From Mucilaginibacter achroorhodeus (GTDB lineage Bacteria > Bacteroidota > Bacteroidia > Sphingobacteriales > Sphingobacteriaceae), in assembly GCF_007846095.1 (NCBI RefSeq), contig NZ_VOEI01000002.1, positions 62,001 through 126,000 on the forward strand: a stretch of 64,000 nucleotides of DNA, in the 5' to 3' direction. Position numbers and translations under genes: made by a program. The notes under the pieces were generated by a model that did no database searches, was not told where the DNA came from, and saw nothing but the letters and a program-made list of their open reading frames with translations. Shown piece by piece: positions 43,536 to 52,430 of this stretch (its first letter is position 1; every line of letters begins with the position of its first letter).

Positions 43536-46500
43536 TCATTCAGGCATTTTAAGTTGCAGCCCTTCAAAACTTATGACACCTTCCTGAATTGCCTTGCCCA
43601 CAGCCTCGGTTAACTGTTGTTTCATTTCCTCAGTGATCCTGGCAAATCCTAATGACTTAACGATTAAAGGGAGCGCCTCCTGCTCTGTAATACGAATTGA
43701 GTTGTTAACGACTTGCTGTATTGCGCGCTGTAACTCTTGTGGTGATATTAAAGAAAGTTTCTTGTATGCAGGCGGCAGCTTATTCCGGTCACGGACTTCA
43801 ACAGCCTGCCCGGGCAGCAACAAAAAGTTTTCCTGTATAACTACTTTGCCTGCCTGGATGGCCTGTTCTAACGCTTGCGAGAGCGTATACCGAATTCTTG
43901 AGCCCACCTTTGAGATCCCCGCCGCTTCGGTGATCCTTTTGGCCACCTCATCAAAATGTACAGGTCCTTCAATTGCAACTACTTCAGTTATCCAATTGCC
44001 TAATTCCTCAAAAGTGTATAGATGGAATTCAGGGCGGATATCTTCAATATGTATTTCGGCAAGACGATATTCATTGATCTCTGCAACACTTTGATTGTTT
44101 TCTTCGCGCGTCAATTCCAGCTCGTGGATTTCATGATCACGATCATTTTCGACAACAAGATTCTTTGCTTGTTCAACCGCCTTGAGTAAGCGCTGTAATT
44201 CTCTGGATGGATTACGATACCAGTCGGTGCTCCATACGCGATATAAATTCCAGCCAAACAATTCCAGTACCTGGTTTCGGAGCCGATCGCGGTCTGTAGC
44301 TGAGGTGGCGCTGGCATAGGCATTACCATCGCATTCTATACCCAATAGATAACGACCAGGATTTTCCGGATCGACGACTGCCAGATCGATGTAAAATCCA
44401 GGTGAACCCACCTTGCTGCGAACGGTGTGACCTGCTTTTTCCAGTTGCGCGGCTACTTCCTCTTCAAATGGCCGAACATCATTCGAAATGACAGGTTCAG
44501 ATTGATCGAACTTAGCATGTTGTGCAAAGTATAGAAAGCTCTTCAGCGTCCGCAGACCAAACCGGGCGGACTCTCCTACTTTGATATCTTCTGAGGTAAT
44601 ATTTGTAAACACTTCGCACCGCATTTTGGCTCGTGTTATCAATACATTTAAACGGCGCTCGCCGCCTTCATTATTGAGTGGCCCAAAATTCATTGGAATC
44701 TTTCCATCTTCTGTCCGGCCGTACCCTATACTTATAAGTATCACATCACGTTCGTCTCCCTGTACGTTCTCCAGGTTTTTGATAAAGAACGGTTCATCTG
44801 CACGGCTATAAAAAAACGGCTCGGTAGCTGGATTGGCTTTGCGTTCTATCTCCAGGGCGGCCTGGATGGCTTGCGCTTGTGCCGTACTAAAGGCAACAAC
44901 GCCGAGGCTTCGGGATGGATACTTAGCGGCATGCTCTATCACCGCTTTAGCAACGGTGACTGCCTCAATCGGGTTCGTCCGGGTTTTACCGCGGTCATAA
45001 ACCGCATTTGGTAGATAACGAAAGCGCAGGCCCAGATCTTGCCTCGAGCCCGGACTTGGGAAGATAACCAGTTTATCTTCATAAAACTCATGATTTGACA
45101 AAGTGATAAGGGACTCGTGCTGGCTGCGGTAATGCCACTGCAGCATACGCGTAGGTGCACCTTGCCCATCACACATACCTAAAATGCTTTGCATATCTGC
45201 GGTTACGTTATCTTCTTCTTCGATATCCGTATTTAACTTATCAAAGAAACTTGTTGGTGGCAATTGACGGGTGTCGCCTACAACCACTAATTGCTTGCCT
45301 CTGGCAATTGCACCAATAGCGTCAACCGGTCGCACCTGGCTCGCCTCATCGAAAATAACAAGGTCAAAATCTATCGCTCCTGCAGGTAGAAAGTTAGCAA
45401 TAGACATAGGGCTCATCATCCATACAGGTTTCACAGCCTGCATGGCTTGCCCCGCCTCTTCTACCAGTTTGCGGATGGGTAGATGACGGGCTTTTTTATT
45501 GAATTCGGTCTTTAAAATATTTACCTGCCCGCCTGCATTTGCTTTAGGCAGATCCTCCCAATGTTTAAGTGCAACCCGTGCCCGGTTGTAGTACAAGTTT
45601 ACCTGATCCAGTCTGCGAAACTTAGCTATTGCCTCTTCATGGCTGGCACGCTCGAATTTGGACAGTTCCGGGCTAAGCTGGAAAGCTTTTGTAATTAAAT
45701 ATTCATACCAAGTCTTTTGGAGACTTATCTTCAATAATTCACTTGCGCCCTCCCAGTCAGTTGCTGCTTGCACAAGATAGCCAAAACCGTTCTTTTCAGC
45801 TTGTGATGCCAGTTGATTCCAGTCGATAACTATTTGAAGGTCATCAAAATTATTTATCCAGGTTGCCCATTGGGCCGTTTGTTCTTTGAACATTTCCGGA
45901 AAAACACCTATCTGTAACGCGTTGAGCGCCTGCTGTTTTTCCCGGTCGACTAAATTAATAAGTTGGTCTAACGCATTCAGGTAACTGCCGGCAGTCCCGG
46001 CCGGTTTATGCATTGCCAAATAGGCAAACAAGGTTGAATCGCTAACACCGGCTAAATAAACCGCCGCCGCGCTAAGCGACGCCCAATCAGAGCGTTGTTT
46101 TTGCCAGCGTGTACCAAACAAATTAGAAGCAAACTGATCATACTGGATAAGCAGCCCTTCTAACCGCCTGGCTTCAGAGAGCACATCGATCAGTTTTAAT
46201 TTTTCGTTGGCTTCTGATGGTAACGTAATTTTTAACAAAGCCGCCAGTTGCTGCTTACTTTTACGGTAGCTACTGTTGAGGTTACGATACCATTTATCAC
46301 CATAGGTAACGATGTTCCGGCGAATTTCCAGGATATCCTGGGTCCATGCCTCAACCACAAAGGTATCCTTATGATCCCGGTACAGTACAGCGAGTTCTGC
46401 TCCGGCCTCAATTAATTCTTTGATATCTTCCGCTTTGGTTGACCAGGCAGTGTCAGCTAAGTTTAAACCAGTCAGATCTGGCGCGGCTGCAGCTTGTGCC

Positions 46501-48104
46501 AAAAAATCTTTAAGTAAAGGCAAGTCCAACGCCTGTTCCGGCATTGTAAAGCCCGTGGTTTCGCTTATGGCGATTAGTAGGGTAAATAATTCCGCTAAGG
46601 AGTGTTGAGCGGTTTGCAGCCGCTGGAGAAGGGTAGCCTTATCATGTTGTAAAAGGAAGAGCAAACCGCTGCCGTAGAACAACAACCCGGACGGTGTTCC
46701 GACATCTTTCAAACGCGCCTGAATTCGATCAGCGGTTTCTTCTGCCAGCCTGATCTTACCGATATCCCATTGCTCAATATCGGGAATATTTAGCTTCATC
46801 AGGTTTTTACCATCTGTCAGCTCATCAATCTGCAATAAATATCCAATGACCTGCTGCGCACTCAATCCGCTTCCCGAAAGCTGGTGATTTACAGCACGGC
46901 AGTATGCATTAAGCTCTGCTCTGTAAACTTCCAACATTTGTATCTCTAATTCCAGCTTTGCGGTATGAGGTTTACCGAGATCCATCACCCTTTTGATCTC
47001 CTGCAGTACCTCTCTCTTATTGGTCTTATGGCTATGAAGTTCCAGGCAGGCCACACCTAATTCAATTTGATCAAGCCTACGTTTAACCACATCAAGCGCC
47101 GCCATTTTCTCAGCTACAAAAAGCACTTTTTTTCCGTGGCCAACAGCATTAGCGATAATATTAGTGATCGTCTGAGATTTGCCTGTGCCGGGCGGGCCTT
47201 GTATAACCAGGTTGCTGCCGTCTTGTACAGCCAGCATAGCTAATAATTGTGAACTATCAGCATCTACTACCCTAAATAGCTCATTTGCTTTGGTATCCGT
47301 ATCCAGATCCTCTTCTTCGTCCAAACTGTCTTCATGAAAACCCGTTGCCAATAATGCCTTAACGTTAGGGTGTGCTTCAGGCTTAATAGGGTCCGGCCAC
47401 TTCGATGTATCGAGATCATTATATATCAGGAATTTACCGAAAGAAAAAAAGCCAAGCTCTATTGCGTTGTCATCCACTGTCCAGCCCGTTTGCATCTTGA
47501 TATGCAGACGAACAGTGGCCATATATGCTTCAAGATCGAACTCTTCGGCTTCGGGAATATCAGGAATATTGATATTGAAGTCGGTTTTCATTTTTGCCTG
47601 TAGAGACAGGTTGGCACCTATTTCGCTCCCTGTGTAGCGCAGACGAAAACGTTCCTGGGCACTTGAGCGTTCCAGACTAACCGGTATCAAAATCAATGGT
47701 GCTGAGCGTTGCGTATCGGCATCGGCGCTATCATGCCAGCACAGCATACCCAAGGCAAGGTAAAGCAGGTTAACGCCCTGTTCTTCGATACTTGTCCGTG
47801 CAAAATAGTAAGTATTGAGTAACCTGGACTGTAGTTTTAATTCATCTTCTTCTGTTTGTAGCTTAGTATCGTGATATTTTTCTTCACCTTCAGGAAATAA
47901 ACCACCTTCTTTTAAAGCCAGAAAGGTCATGGACTTTTGCTGGCGTACCAGGATATCATATACTGCGGAAGAGCGCTCGTCGGCTATGTGCAAGCCTTTA
48001 CCCTTAGTGATTTTATAATTAAGTAACGGATTACGAAGCCCCAGATCAAGGAGTTCTTTCCTTGATGATTCTAAACGCGAATGAATAGTTTCGTCCATAG
48101 CCAA
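43536..48104 (-). CDS. DUF4011-helicase-nuclease-DUF3320 protein, likely antiphage defence
   Basis: A giant 1522-residue protein. An N-terminal DUF4011 domain (about 10-260) precedes an SF1 helicase whose Walker A is GPPGTGKSQ (303-311). Its Walker B is FDEASQV (D919-E920), and its late motifs are GDERDVILISIGYG and RLNVLITRAK (about 1115-1165). A Vsr/PD-(D/E)XK-like endonuclease follows (about 1225-1320: YIDLAVVD, LLGIECDG, then RNQVLELFGWNLYRVW). A C-terminal DUF3320 region closes the protein. Proteins of this build have been reported as single-gene phage defence (named Hhe, as far as I recall). It is one uninterrupted gene without a modification partner. An alternative role is DNA repair. 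Confidence 0.85.
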   Translation of the reverse strand: MAMDETIHSRLESSRKELLDLGLRNPLLNYKITKGKGLHIADERSSAVYDILVRQQKSMTFLALKEGGLFPEGEEKYHDTKLQTEEDELKLQSRLLNTYYFARTSIEEQGVNLLYLALGMLCWHDSADADTQRSAPLILIPVSLERSSAQERFRLRYTGSEIGANLSLQAKMKTDFNINIPDIPEAEEFDLEAYMATVRLHIKMQTGWTVDDNAIELGFFSFGKFLIYNDLDTSKWPDPIKPEAHPNVKALLATGFHEDSLDEEEDLDTDTKANELFRVVDADSSQLLAMLAVQDGSNLVIQGPPGTGKSQTITNIIANAVGHGKKVLFVAEKMAALDVVKRRLDQIELGVACLELHSHKTNKREVLQEIKRVMDLGKPHTAKLELEIQMLEVYRAELNAYCRAVNHQLSGSGLSAQQVIGYLLQIDELTDGKNLMKLNIPDIEQWDIGKIRLAEETADRIQARLKDVGTPSGLLFYGSGLLFLLQHDKATLLQRLQTAQHSLAELFTLLIAISETTGFTMPEQALDLPLLKDFLAQAAAAPDLTGLNLADTAWSTKAEDIKELIEAGAELAVLYRDHKDTFVVEAWTQDILEIRRNIVTYGDKWYRNLNSSYRKSKQQLAALLKITLPSEANEKLKLIDVLSEARRLEGLLIQYDQFASNLFGTRWQKQRSDWASLSAAAVYLAGVSDSTLFAYLAMHKPAGTAGSYLNALDQLINLVDREKQQALNALQIGVFPEMFKEQTAQWATWINNFDDLQIVIDWNQLASQAEKNGFGYLVQAATDWEGASELLKISLQKTWYEYLITKAFQLSPELSKFERASHEEAIAKFRRLDQVNLYYNRARVALKHWEDLPKANAGGQVNILKTEFNKKARHLPIRKLVEEAGQAMQAVKPVWMMSPMSIANFLPAGAIDFDLVIFDEASQVRPVDAIGAIARGKQLVVVGDTRQLPPTSFFDKLNTDIEEEDNVTADMQSILGMCDGQGAPTRMLQWHYRSQHESLITLSNHEFYEDKLVIFPSPGSRQDLGLRFRYLPNAVYDRGKTRTNPIEAVTVAKAVIEHAAKYPSRSLGVVAFSTAQAQAIQAALEIERKANPATEPFFYSRADEPFFIKNLENVQGDERDVILISIGYGRTEDGKIPMNFGPLNNEGGERRLNVLITRAKMRCEVFTNITSEDIKVGESARFGLRTLKSFLYFAQHAKFDQSEPVISNDVRPFEEEVAAQLEKAGHTVRSKVGSPGFYIDLAVVDPENPGRYLLGIECDGNAYASATSATDRDRLRNQVLELFGWNLYRVWSTDWYRNPSRELQRLLKAVEQAKNLVVENDRDHEIHELELTREENNQSVAEINEYRLAEIHIEDIRPEFHLYTFEELGNWITEVVAIEGPVHFDEVAKRITEAAGISKVGSRIRYTLSQALEQAIQAGKVVIQENFLLLPGQAVEVRDRNKLPPAYKKLSLISPQELQRAIQQVVNNSIRITEQEALPLIVKSLGFARITEEMKQQLTEAVGKAIQEGVISFEGLQLKMPE

Positions 48105-48228
48105 AACTAATGATTCTCTATGATTTTTGAAGTAACCTTAGAGCCGGGCTAAACTGTAATCCATAAGCATGATAATATCATCTATACCAACAACGCCTGC
48201 AGGTGGCGTAGATGGCAAATTAAATTCA

Positions 48229-48714
48229 TTAAGCTGATTGATACTTTTCCAGTATCACAATTCCGTCTTCATTGCCTTGCTGCGCTGCAAGGTCAAACAC
48301 CGACATGCCACGATTATCCACCAAGGTTATATCAGCATTATGTTCCAGCAATAATTCAATCAATTGATTTCGACCAAACATTGCAGCAAACATAAGCGCC
48401 GTTCCACCATTTCCATGCTGGCGGTTAAGGTCTGCACCATTTTCTATAAGTAGTTCAGCGATCTCCGGATACCCTTTAAAGCAGGCACCCATTAAGGCAG
48501 TATTACCACCAAGGTCGGCAGCATCGGGGTCTGCACCGGCTTGCAATAGGTACCTGGCTGCATCCAGGCGGTTATTGTAACAGGCTATAATGAGTGGTGT
48601 ATAACCTTTTTCGTCAGTCGCGTTTAGGTCAATGTCGGCAGTAATCAGGCCTTTTAAGGTATCAACGTCGCCCATTCGGGCGGCGTTGATAATAGGTTGA
48701 ATATCGTTGTTCAT
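48229..48714 (-). CDS. ankyrin-repeat protein
   Basis: A 161-residue protein made almost entirely of about four ankyrin repeats (for example DEKGYTPLIIACYNNRLDAA, GNTALMGACFKGYPEIAELL and GTALMFAAMFGRNQLIELLL). There is no signal peptide, so it should be cytosolic. It starts 14 bp after katE. Ankyrin proteins next to catalase genes are known in Pseudomonas, where AnkB supports KatB activity. A similar partner or protective role is inferred here. Confidence 0.9.
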   Translation of the reverse strand: MNNDIQPIINAARMGDVDTLKGLITADIDLNATDEKGYTPLIIACYNNRLDAARYLLQAGADPDAADLGGNTALMGACFKGYPEIAELLIENGADLNRQHGNGGTALMFAAMFGRNQLIELLLEHNADITLVDNRGMSVFDLAAQQGNEDGIVILEKYQSA

Positions 48715-48728
48715 AGATACAATTTAAA

Positions 48729-50939
48729 TTAAGCAGGTATCAGTCTTGGTTTTTCACGCTCCCAAAAACGGTGTTGCCCAATCATTTTGATCAGCAGGTT
48801 GGTAAAGTTCTTGTCGGCTTTCCCAACCAATATACCTTCGCGTAACACTGATGCTTCAGAAAAATCAGAAGGTATCTTTTTACTGAAATAAGTAGCACCG
48901 ATCACTTGTAAAGCATCGTCGGCAACAGCGATAGGTTTGCAATGCTTAAATGCTTCGTTTAAAAAGTGAACGGCATTAGCTTCTGCTTCCAGTGTAGCTA
49001 CTGCGTTGGTGCCGCCGGCAACATAAACGGCATCGAATAGTACAGATGCAGCGGTGAGAAAGCTTTGGTCTACAATGATCTGTGTGTCATCCGCTGCAGT
49101 TATATAGCTCTGTCGCGGTGCGATCAGTTCAACGGTAGCTCCCTCGGCAACCAGAGCATCCTTAACAACTTTAATCGAGGCGGCGTCTGCACCATCAGCT
49201 GTCAGCAAGGCAATTTTTCGGCTTTTAATGGTGTCCTTTACCGTGTTAGCCATACTAAGTGCCTCTGATTTTGCTAATGTGCCTTCCGCCTGCACAGACT
49301 GGTAATCGGCCGGATCTCCATCCGCCGGGATACTTTGATTAGTAGATGGACTTTCGGGTAGGTGTAACCTAAGCCCGTAGGCCACCTGGGTAGCTAACCC
49401 CTTGTCAATCTGCAGCAAAATGCCCAGCATCCGCTCACGGATAGCTATAGTTTTAACTTTACCCAACTCAAAGGTGAGTGCGTCAACGATGTGATTTCTC
49501 TCCGGGTCTGACTGGCTATTAAGAAACAACCTGGCCTGGCTAAAATGATCAAAGAAGCTTCTATTACGCAGGCGCTCCTTACGGGCCTCAATGCGCTCGC
49601 GGTAACTTACAAATCCACCTGCCGATTCTTTGACCTGCTGAGGATCGTTATTGCCTATCAAATTAGGATTATAGCTCACTTTACCACGGTTGATAGTTTG
49701 GCGCATAAAGCCATCGCGCTGGTTATTGTGTACCGGAACAATTGGACGGTTAATAGGAATTTCCTGGAAATTGGGCCCGCCTAAACGGGTCAACTGTGTA
49801 TCGGTGTACGAGAACAAACGTCCTTGTAACAGCGGGTCATTTGTAAAATCTATACCCGGCACTACATGCCCAATGTGATAGGCGACCTGTTCTGTCTCCG
49901 CGAAAAAGTTGTCGGGGTTGCGGTTCAGTGTCAATTTACCAACACGCTGTACGGGCACCAATTCTTCCGGTACAAGTTTAGTCGAATCTAGGAGATCGAA
50001 GTCATATTTAAATTCGTCTTCTTCCGGTATGATCTGTAAGCCCAATTCGTATTCAGGAAAATTACCGCTTTCGATGGCGTCCCACAGATCCCGGCGATGA
50101 AAGTCAGGGTCTTTACCAGAGATGTTCTGCGCTTCATCCCAGGCAACTGAATGGACTCCCAATAATGGTTTCCAATGGAATTTTACAAAACTTGATTTAC
50201 CTTCAGCGTTGATGAGACGAAAGGTGTGAACGCCAAAACCTTCCATCATTCTTAAACTACGAGGGAGAGCACGGTCACTCATTGCCCACATAACCATATG
50301 CGCCGATTCAGGCATCAGCGATATAAAATCCCAAAAGGTATCGTGCGCTGAAGCAGCCTGCGGAATTTCATTGTCAGGCTCGGGCTTAACAGCGTGAATC
50401 AGGTCGGGGAATTTAATGGCGTCCTGAATAAAGAAAACCGGCATATTATTTCCTACGAGGTCAAAGTTTCCTTCTGTCGTATAAAATTTGGTTGCGAAAC
50501 CGCGCACATCACGTGCAAGGTCTGAAGACCCTCTTGAACCCGCAACTGTGGAAAAGCGTACAAACACCGGTGTTTCGGTCTCAGTGTCATTCAGAAAGGC
50601 AGCTTTGGTATATTCACCTAACGGTTTATATAATTTAAACACACCATGCGCGCCAGACCCACGGGCATGTACCACTCTTTCTGGGATACGCTCGTGATCA
50701 AAATGAGTCATCTTTTCCCTAAAAAGAAAATCTTCAAGCAATGAGGGGCCACGATCTCCTGCCTTTAATGAGTTTTGGTCATCATTTATCGGTAGTCCGG
50801 TGTTGGTATTCATCTGCTCGCCTGCAGCGTCAGCAGTGTGCTGAGCAAGACTTTGGGTCTTCGCGTTTTCGGGTTGAGGTGCCAGTTGTTTGTCAATAGC
50901 CGCCTCGGTACCCATTTTTGGTGATGGTGTCTTTGCCAT
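48729..50939 (-). CDS. katE: large-subunit catalase HPII
   Basis: A 736-residue clade II monofunctional catalase, breaking hydrogen peroxide into water and oxygen. The essential His is H91 (VVHARGSGAHG), the Asn N164 (LVGNNMPVFF), and the heme-ligand Tyr Y378 in RLFSYTDTQ. The C-terminal 150 residues form the DJ-1/PfpI-like domain of large catalases (KIALLTADGADAAS, YVAGGTNAVATL). An N-terminal Pro/Gln-rich arm is normal for this clade. It begins 1 bp after the YciF-like gene and is followed by the ankyrin gene, forming a stress operon. Confidence 0.96.
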   Translation of the reverse strand: MAKTPSPKMGTEAAIDKQLAPQPENAKTQSLAQHTADAAGEQMNTNTGLPINDDQNSLKAGDRGPSLLEDFLFREKMTHFDHERIPERVVHARGSGAHGVFKLYKPLGEYTKAAFLNDTETETPVFVRFSTVAGSRGSSDLARDVRGFATKFYTTEGNFDLVGNNMPVFFIQDAIKFPDLIHAVKPEPDNEIPQAASAHDTFWDFISLMPESAHMVMWAMSDRALPRSLRMMEGFGVHTFRLINAEGKSSFVKFHWKPLLGVHSVAWDEAQNISGKDPDFHRRDLWDAIESGNFPEYELGLQIIPEEDEFKYDFDLLDSTKLVPEELVPVQRVGKLTLNRNPDNFFAETEQVAYHIGHVVPGIDFTNDPLLQGRLFSYTDTQLTRLGGPNFQEIPINRPIVPVHNNQRDGFMRQTINRGKVSYNPNLIGNNDPQQVKESAGGFVSYRERIEARKERLRNRSFFDHFSQARLFLNSQSDPERNHIVDALTFELGKVKTIAIRERMLGILLQIDKGLATQVAYGLRLHLPESPSTNQSIPADGDPADYQSVQAEGTLAKSEALSMANTVKDTIKSRKIALLTADGADAASIKVVKDALVAEGATVELIAPRQSYITAADDTQIIVDQSFLTAASVLFDAVYVAGGTNAVATLEAEANAVHFLNEAFKHCKPIAVADDALQVIGATYFSKKIPSDFSEASVLREGILVGKADKNFTNLLIKMIGQHRFWEREKPRLIPA

Positions 50940-50940
50940 G

Positions 50941-51489
50941 TTATGCTTCGTTTGCTGCTGTGTAGTTTATATCGTTCTCTGCTACCTGTGTTAATTTCTC
51001 ATCTGCTGCTTTCTCTTCCGCCAAAGTTTCTGCAAGCAATGCTGCGATGTTATCCAAGCCAAGCGTAATGGCCAGTTGATGCAATCCGCCGTAAGTGGCG
51101 ATCTCGTAATGTTCAACCTTTTGTGAGGCTAAAATAATTCCCACATCCCGTGTCGCCGTTCCTGACTCGGTGCTTTCTATGATGCTTTCGCCTTCCTTGG
51201 TCAGGCCCTCCATTGCATCGCATTTTTGCGCCTGCACTTTTTCACCCAGTAGTTCGAACACTTGCTCCAGGCGATATACGTGATTTTTTGTTTCTTCCAG
51301 GTGATCTGTTATACCATTCGCAAGCGATTTTGATGTTGCCGATTCGATCATTTTTGGCAGGTTTTTAACCAAATGGTTCTCTGCCCAATAAATGTCTTTA
51401 ATGCCGTCTACAAATAACCCCAGCAAGGCCGGCTGATCTGCGGGCGATGTTTTAGTGCTGAATTTCGGTTCTCCTGATTCTTTTTTCAT
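50941..51489 (-). CDS. YciE/YciF-type ferritin-like protein (DUF892)
   Basis: A 182-residue four-helix ferritin-like protein of the YciE/YciF (DUF892) family, made in stress conditions in enterobacteria. LFVDGIKDIYWAENHLVKNL is the conserved first helix with likely metal-binding Glu/His. HLEETKNHVYRLEQVFELLG, SQKVEHYEIATYGGLHQLA and ETLAEEKAADEKLTQVAEN supply the other helices. It is the first gene of the operon with katE (1 bp gap) and ankyrin. Binding of iron or manganese would fit catalase, but this is inferred. Confidence 0.9.
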   Translation of the reverse strand: MKKESGEPKFSTKTSPADQPALLGLFVDGIKDIYWAENHLVKNLPKMIESATSKSLANGITDHLEETKNHVYRLEQVFELLGEKVQAQKCDAMEGLTKEGESIIESTESGTATRDVGIILASQKVEHYEIATYGGLHQLAITLGLDNIAALLAETLAEEKAADEKLTQVAENDINYTAANEA

Positions 51490-51976
51490 AAATATGCTAC
51501 GAGTAGATGATTTGTTAGATTGCGTATGCTGGTCTGAACTGCAAAAACAATAAGATGATGCGGCACGGCAATGAGTAGTTCTGATTAAACCATCAGCTTA
51601 GATAATTGTTCTGCTTTTTTATTTAATATTTAAATATTTGAATTATTACTCAAAATCAAGTTCGGTAAGGTGAAAGCTCGTAGTATGAGCTCAGGGTGCA
51701 TTAGCCCTATAAAAAGGATAATCGAAATTTTCAGCACAACATTGATTGTATTAATATACAACGACTTCAGGTGATGATTTATACTGTCGCACCAGTGCGT
51801 TGGTCAGATATAACAAATGCCGGTACCAGTAATCCATTGCAGTATAATGTTAACTTTTTAAATAAAAACATTATGTCGTGCAATGCTGTATTATATATAA
51901 CCTCTCTCTTAGCGATTCGTTCCCAAACGGTCAACCCGTCGCTTTCCCAGCAGGCGTACATTTAACTAAAATTATT
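51490..51976. other. 487-bp non-coding stretch before the small membrane protein gene
   Basis: No convincing gene is seen: short frames exist on both strands at 51771-51965 with no family match. The region holds the divergent promoters of the YciF-like operon and the small membrane protein. It contains an A/T-rich palindrome near 51625-51638 (AATATTTAAATATT) and two small adjacent hairpins (AGCTC/GAGCT at 51675-51691 and AGGG/CCCT at 51693-51708). Confidence 0.4.
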
Positions 51977-52219
51977 ATGAAAAAGTTAAGTATTTTTATG
52001 ATCGCAGCAGGGCTGCTCTTGATCATCTGCGGTAATGTATTTTACAAACATCATCAAAACCCGGATGATAGCGGAGGTTCCGCTTCAATAACCACTTTAA
52101 ATGGCAATTGGTCAGTTAAGATTCCTGCGTTTATGGGTGGCGTCGTATTCCTTTTTGGTGCAATATTTTTATATGTTGATGCAGATATAAAAAGAAAAAA
52201 CAAGGGCTTATTGCAATAA
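51977..52219 (+). CDS. small two-helix membrane protein
   Basis: An 80-residue hypothetical protein. Two transmembrane helices (IFMIAAGLLLIICGNVFY and IPAFMGGVVFLFGAIFLYV) flank a short, polar, likely periplasmic loop; the C-terminus is basic (DADIKRKNKG). I chose the ATG at 51977, because the frame from 51878 adds a poor leader. I do not recognise a family. An inverted repeat lies 46 bp after it. Confidence 0.65.
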   Translation: MKKLSIFMIAAGLLLIICGNVFYKHHQNPDDSGGSASITTLNGNWSVKIPAFMGGVVFLFGAIFLYVDADIKRKNKGLLQ

Positions 52220-52265
52220 AGACATTACGGTTATGCTGTCGCAACCCATCGCTTTAGCTATTTGT

Positions 52266-52305
52266 ATCCGGCTGCGCCAATAGATCTGTCTTATTGGTGC
52301 CGGAT
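52266..52305. repeat. imperfect inverted repeat
   Basis: ATCCGG (52266-52271) pairs with CCGGAT (52300-52305), and CCAATA (52277-52282) pairs with TATTGG (52292-52297), with an internal loop. It is placed after the small membrane protein gene and before the convergent GH29 gene. There is no clear T-run, so a terminator role is only possible. Confidence 0.5.
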
Positions 52306-52430
52306 CCATTTTACCCTAATAAGTTGAAACGGCTTTTAGTCATTGGCGAAATCGCGTGTCATAAAGCTTAAAACATGCTTTTGTTGCGCACTTGTTATCA
52401 TGGAAAACAACATTGCAGATAAACCTGATA

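Noticed and set aside
51771..51965. Open frames on both strands of about 60 codons
   Set aside because: Opposite frames cover the same bases, neither has a family match, and the codons look random.
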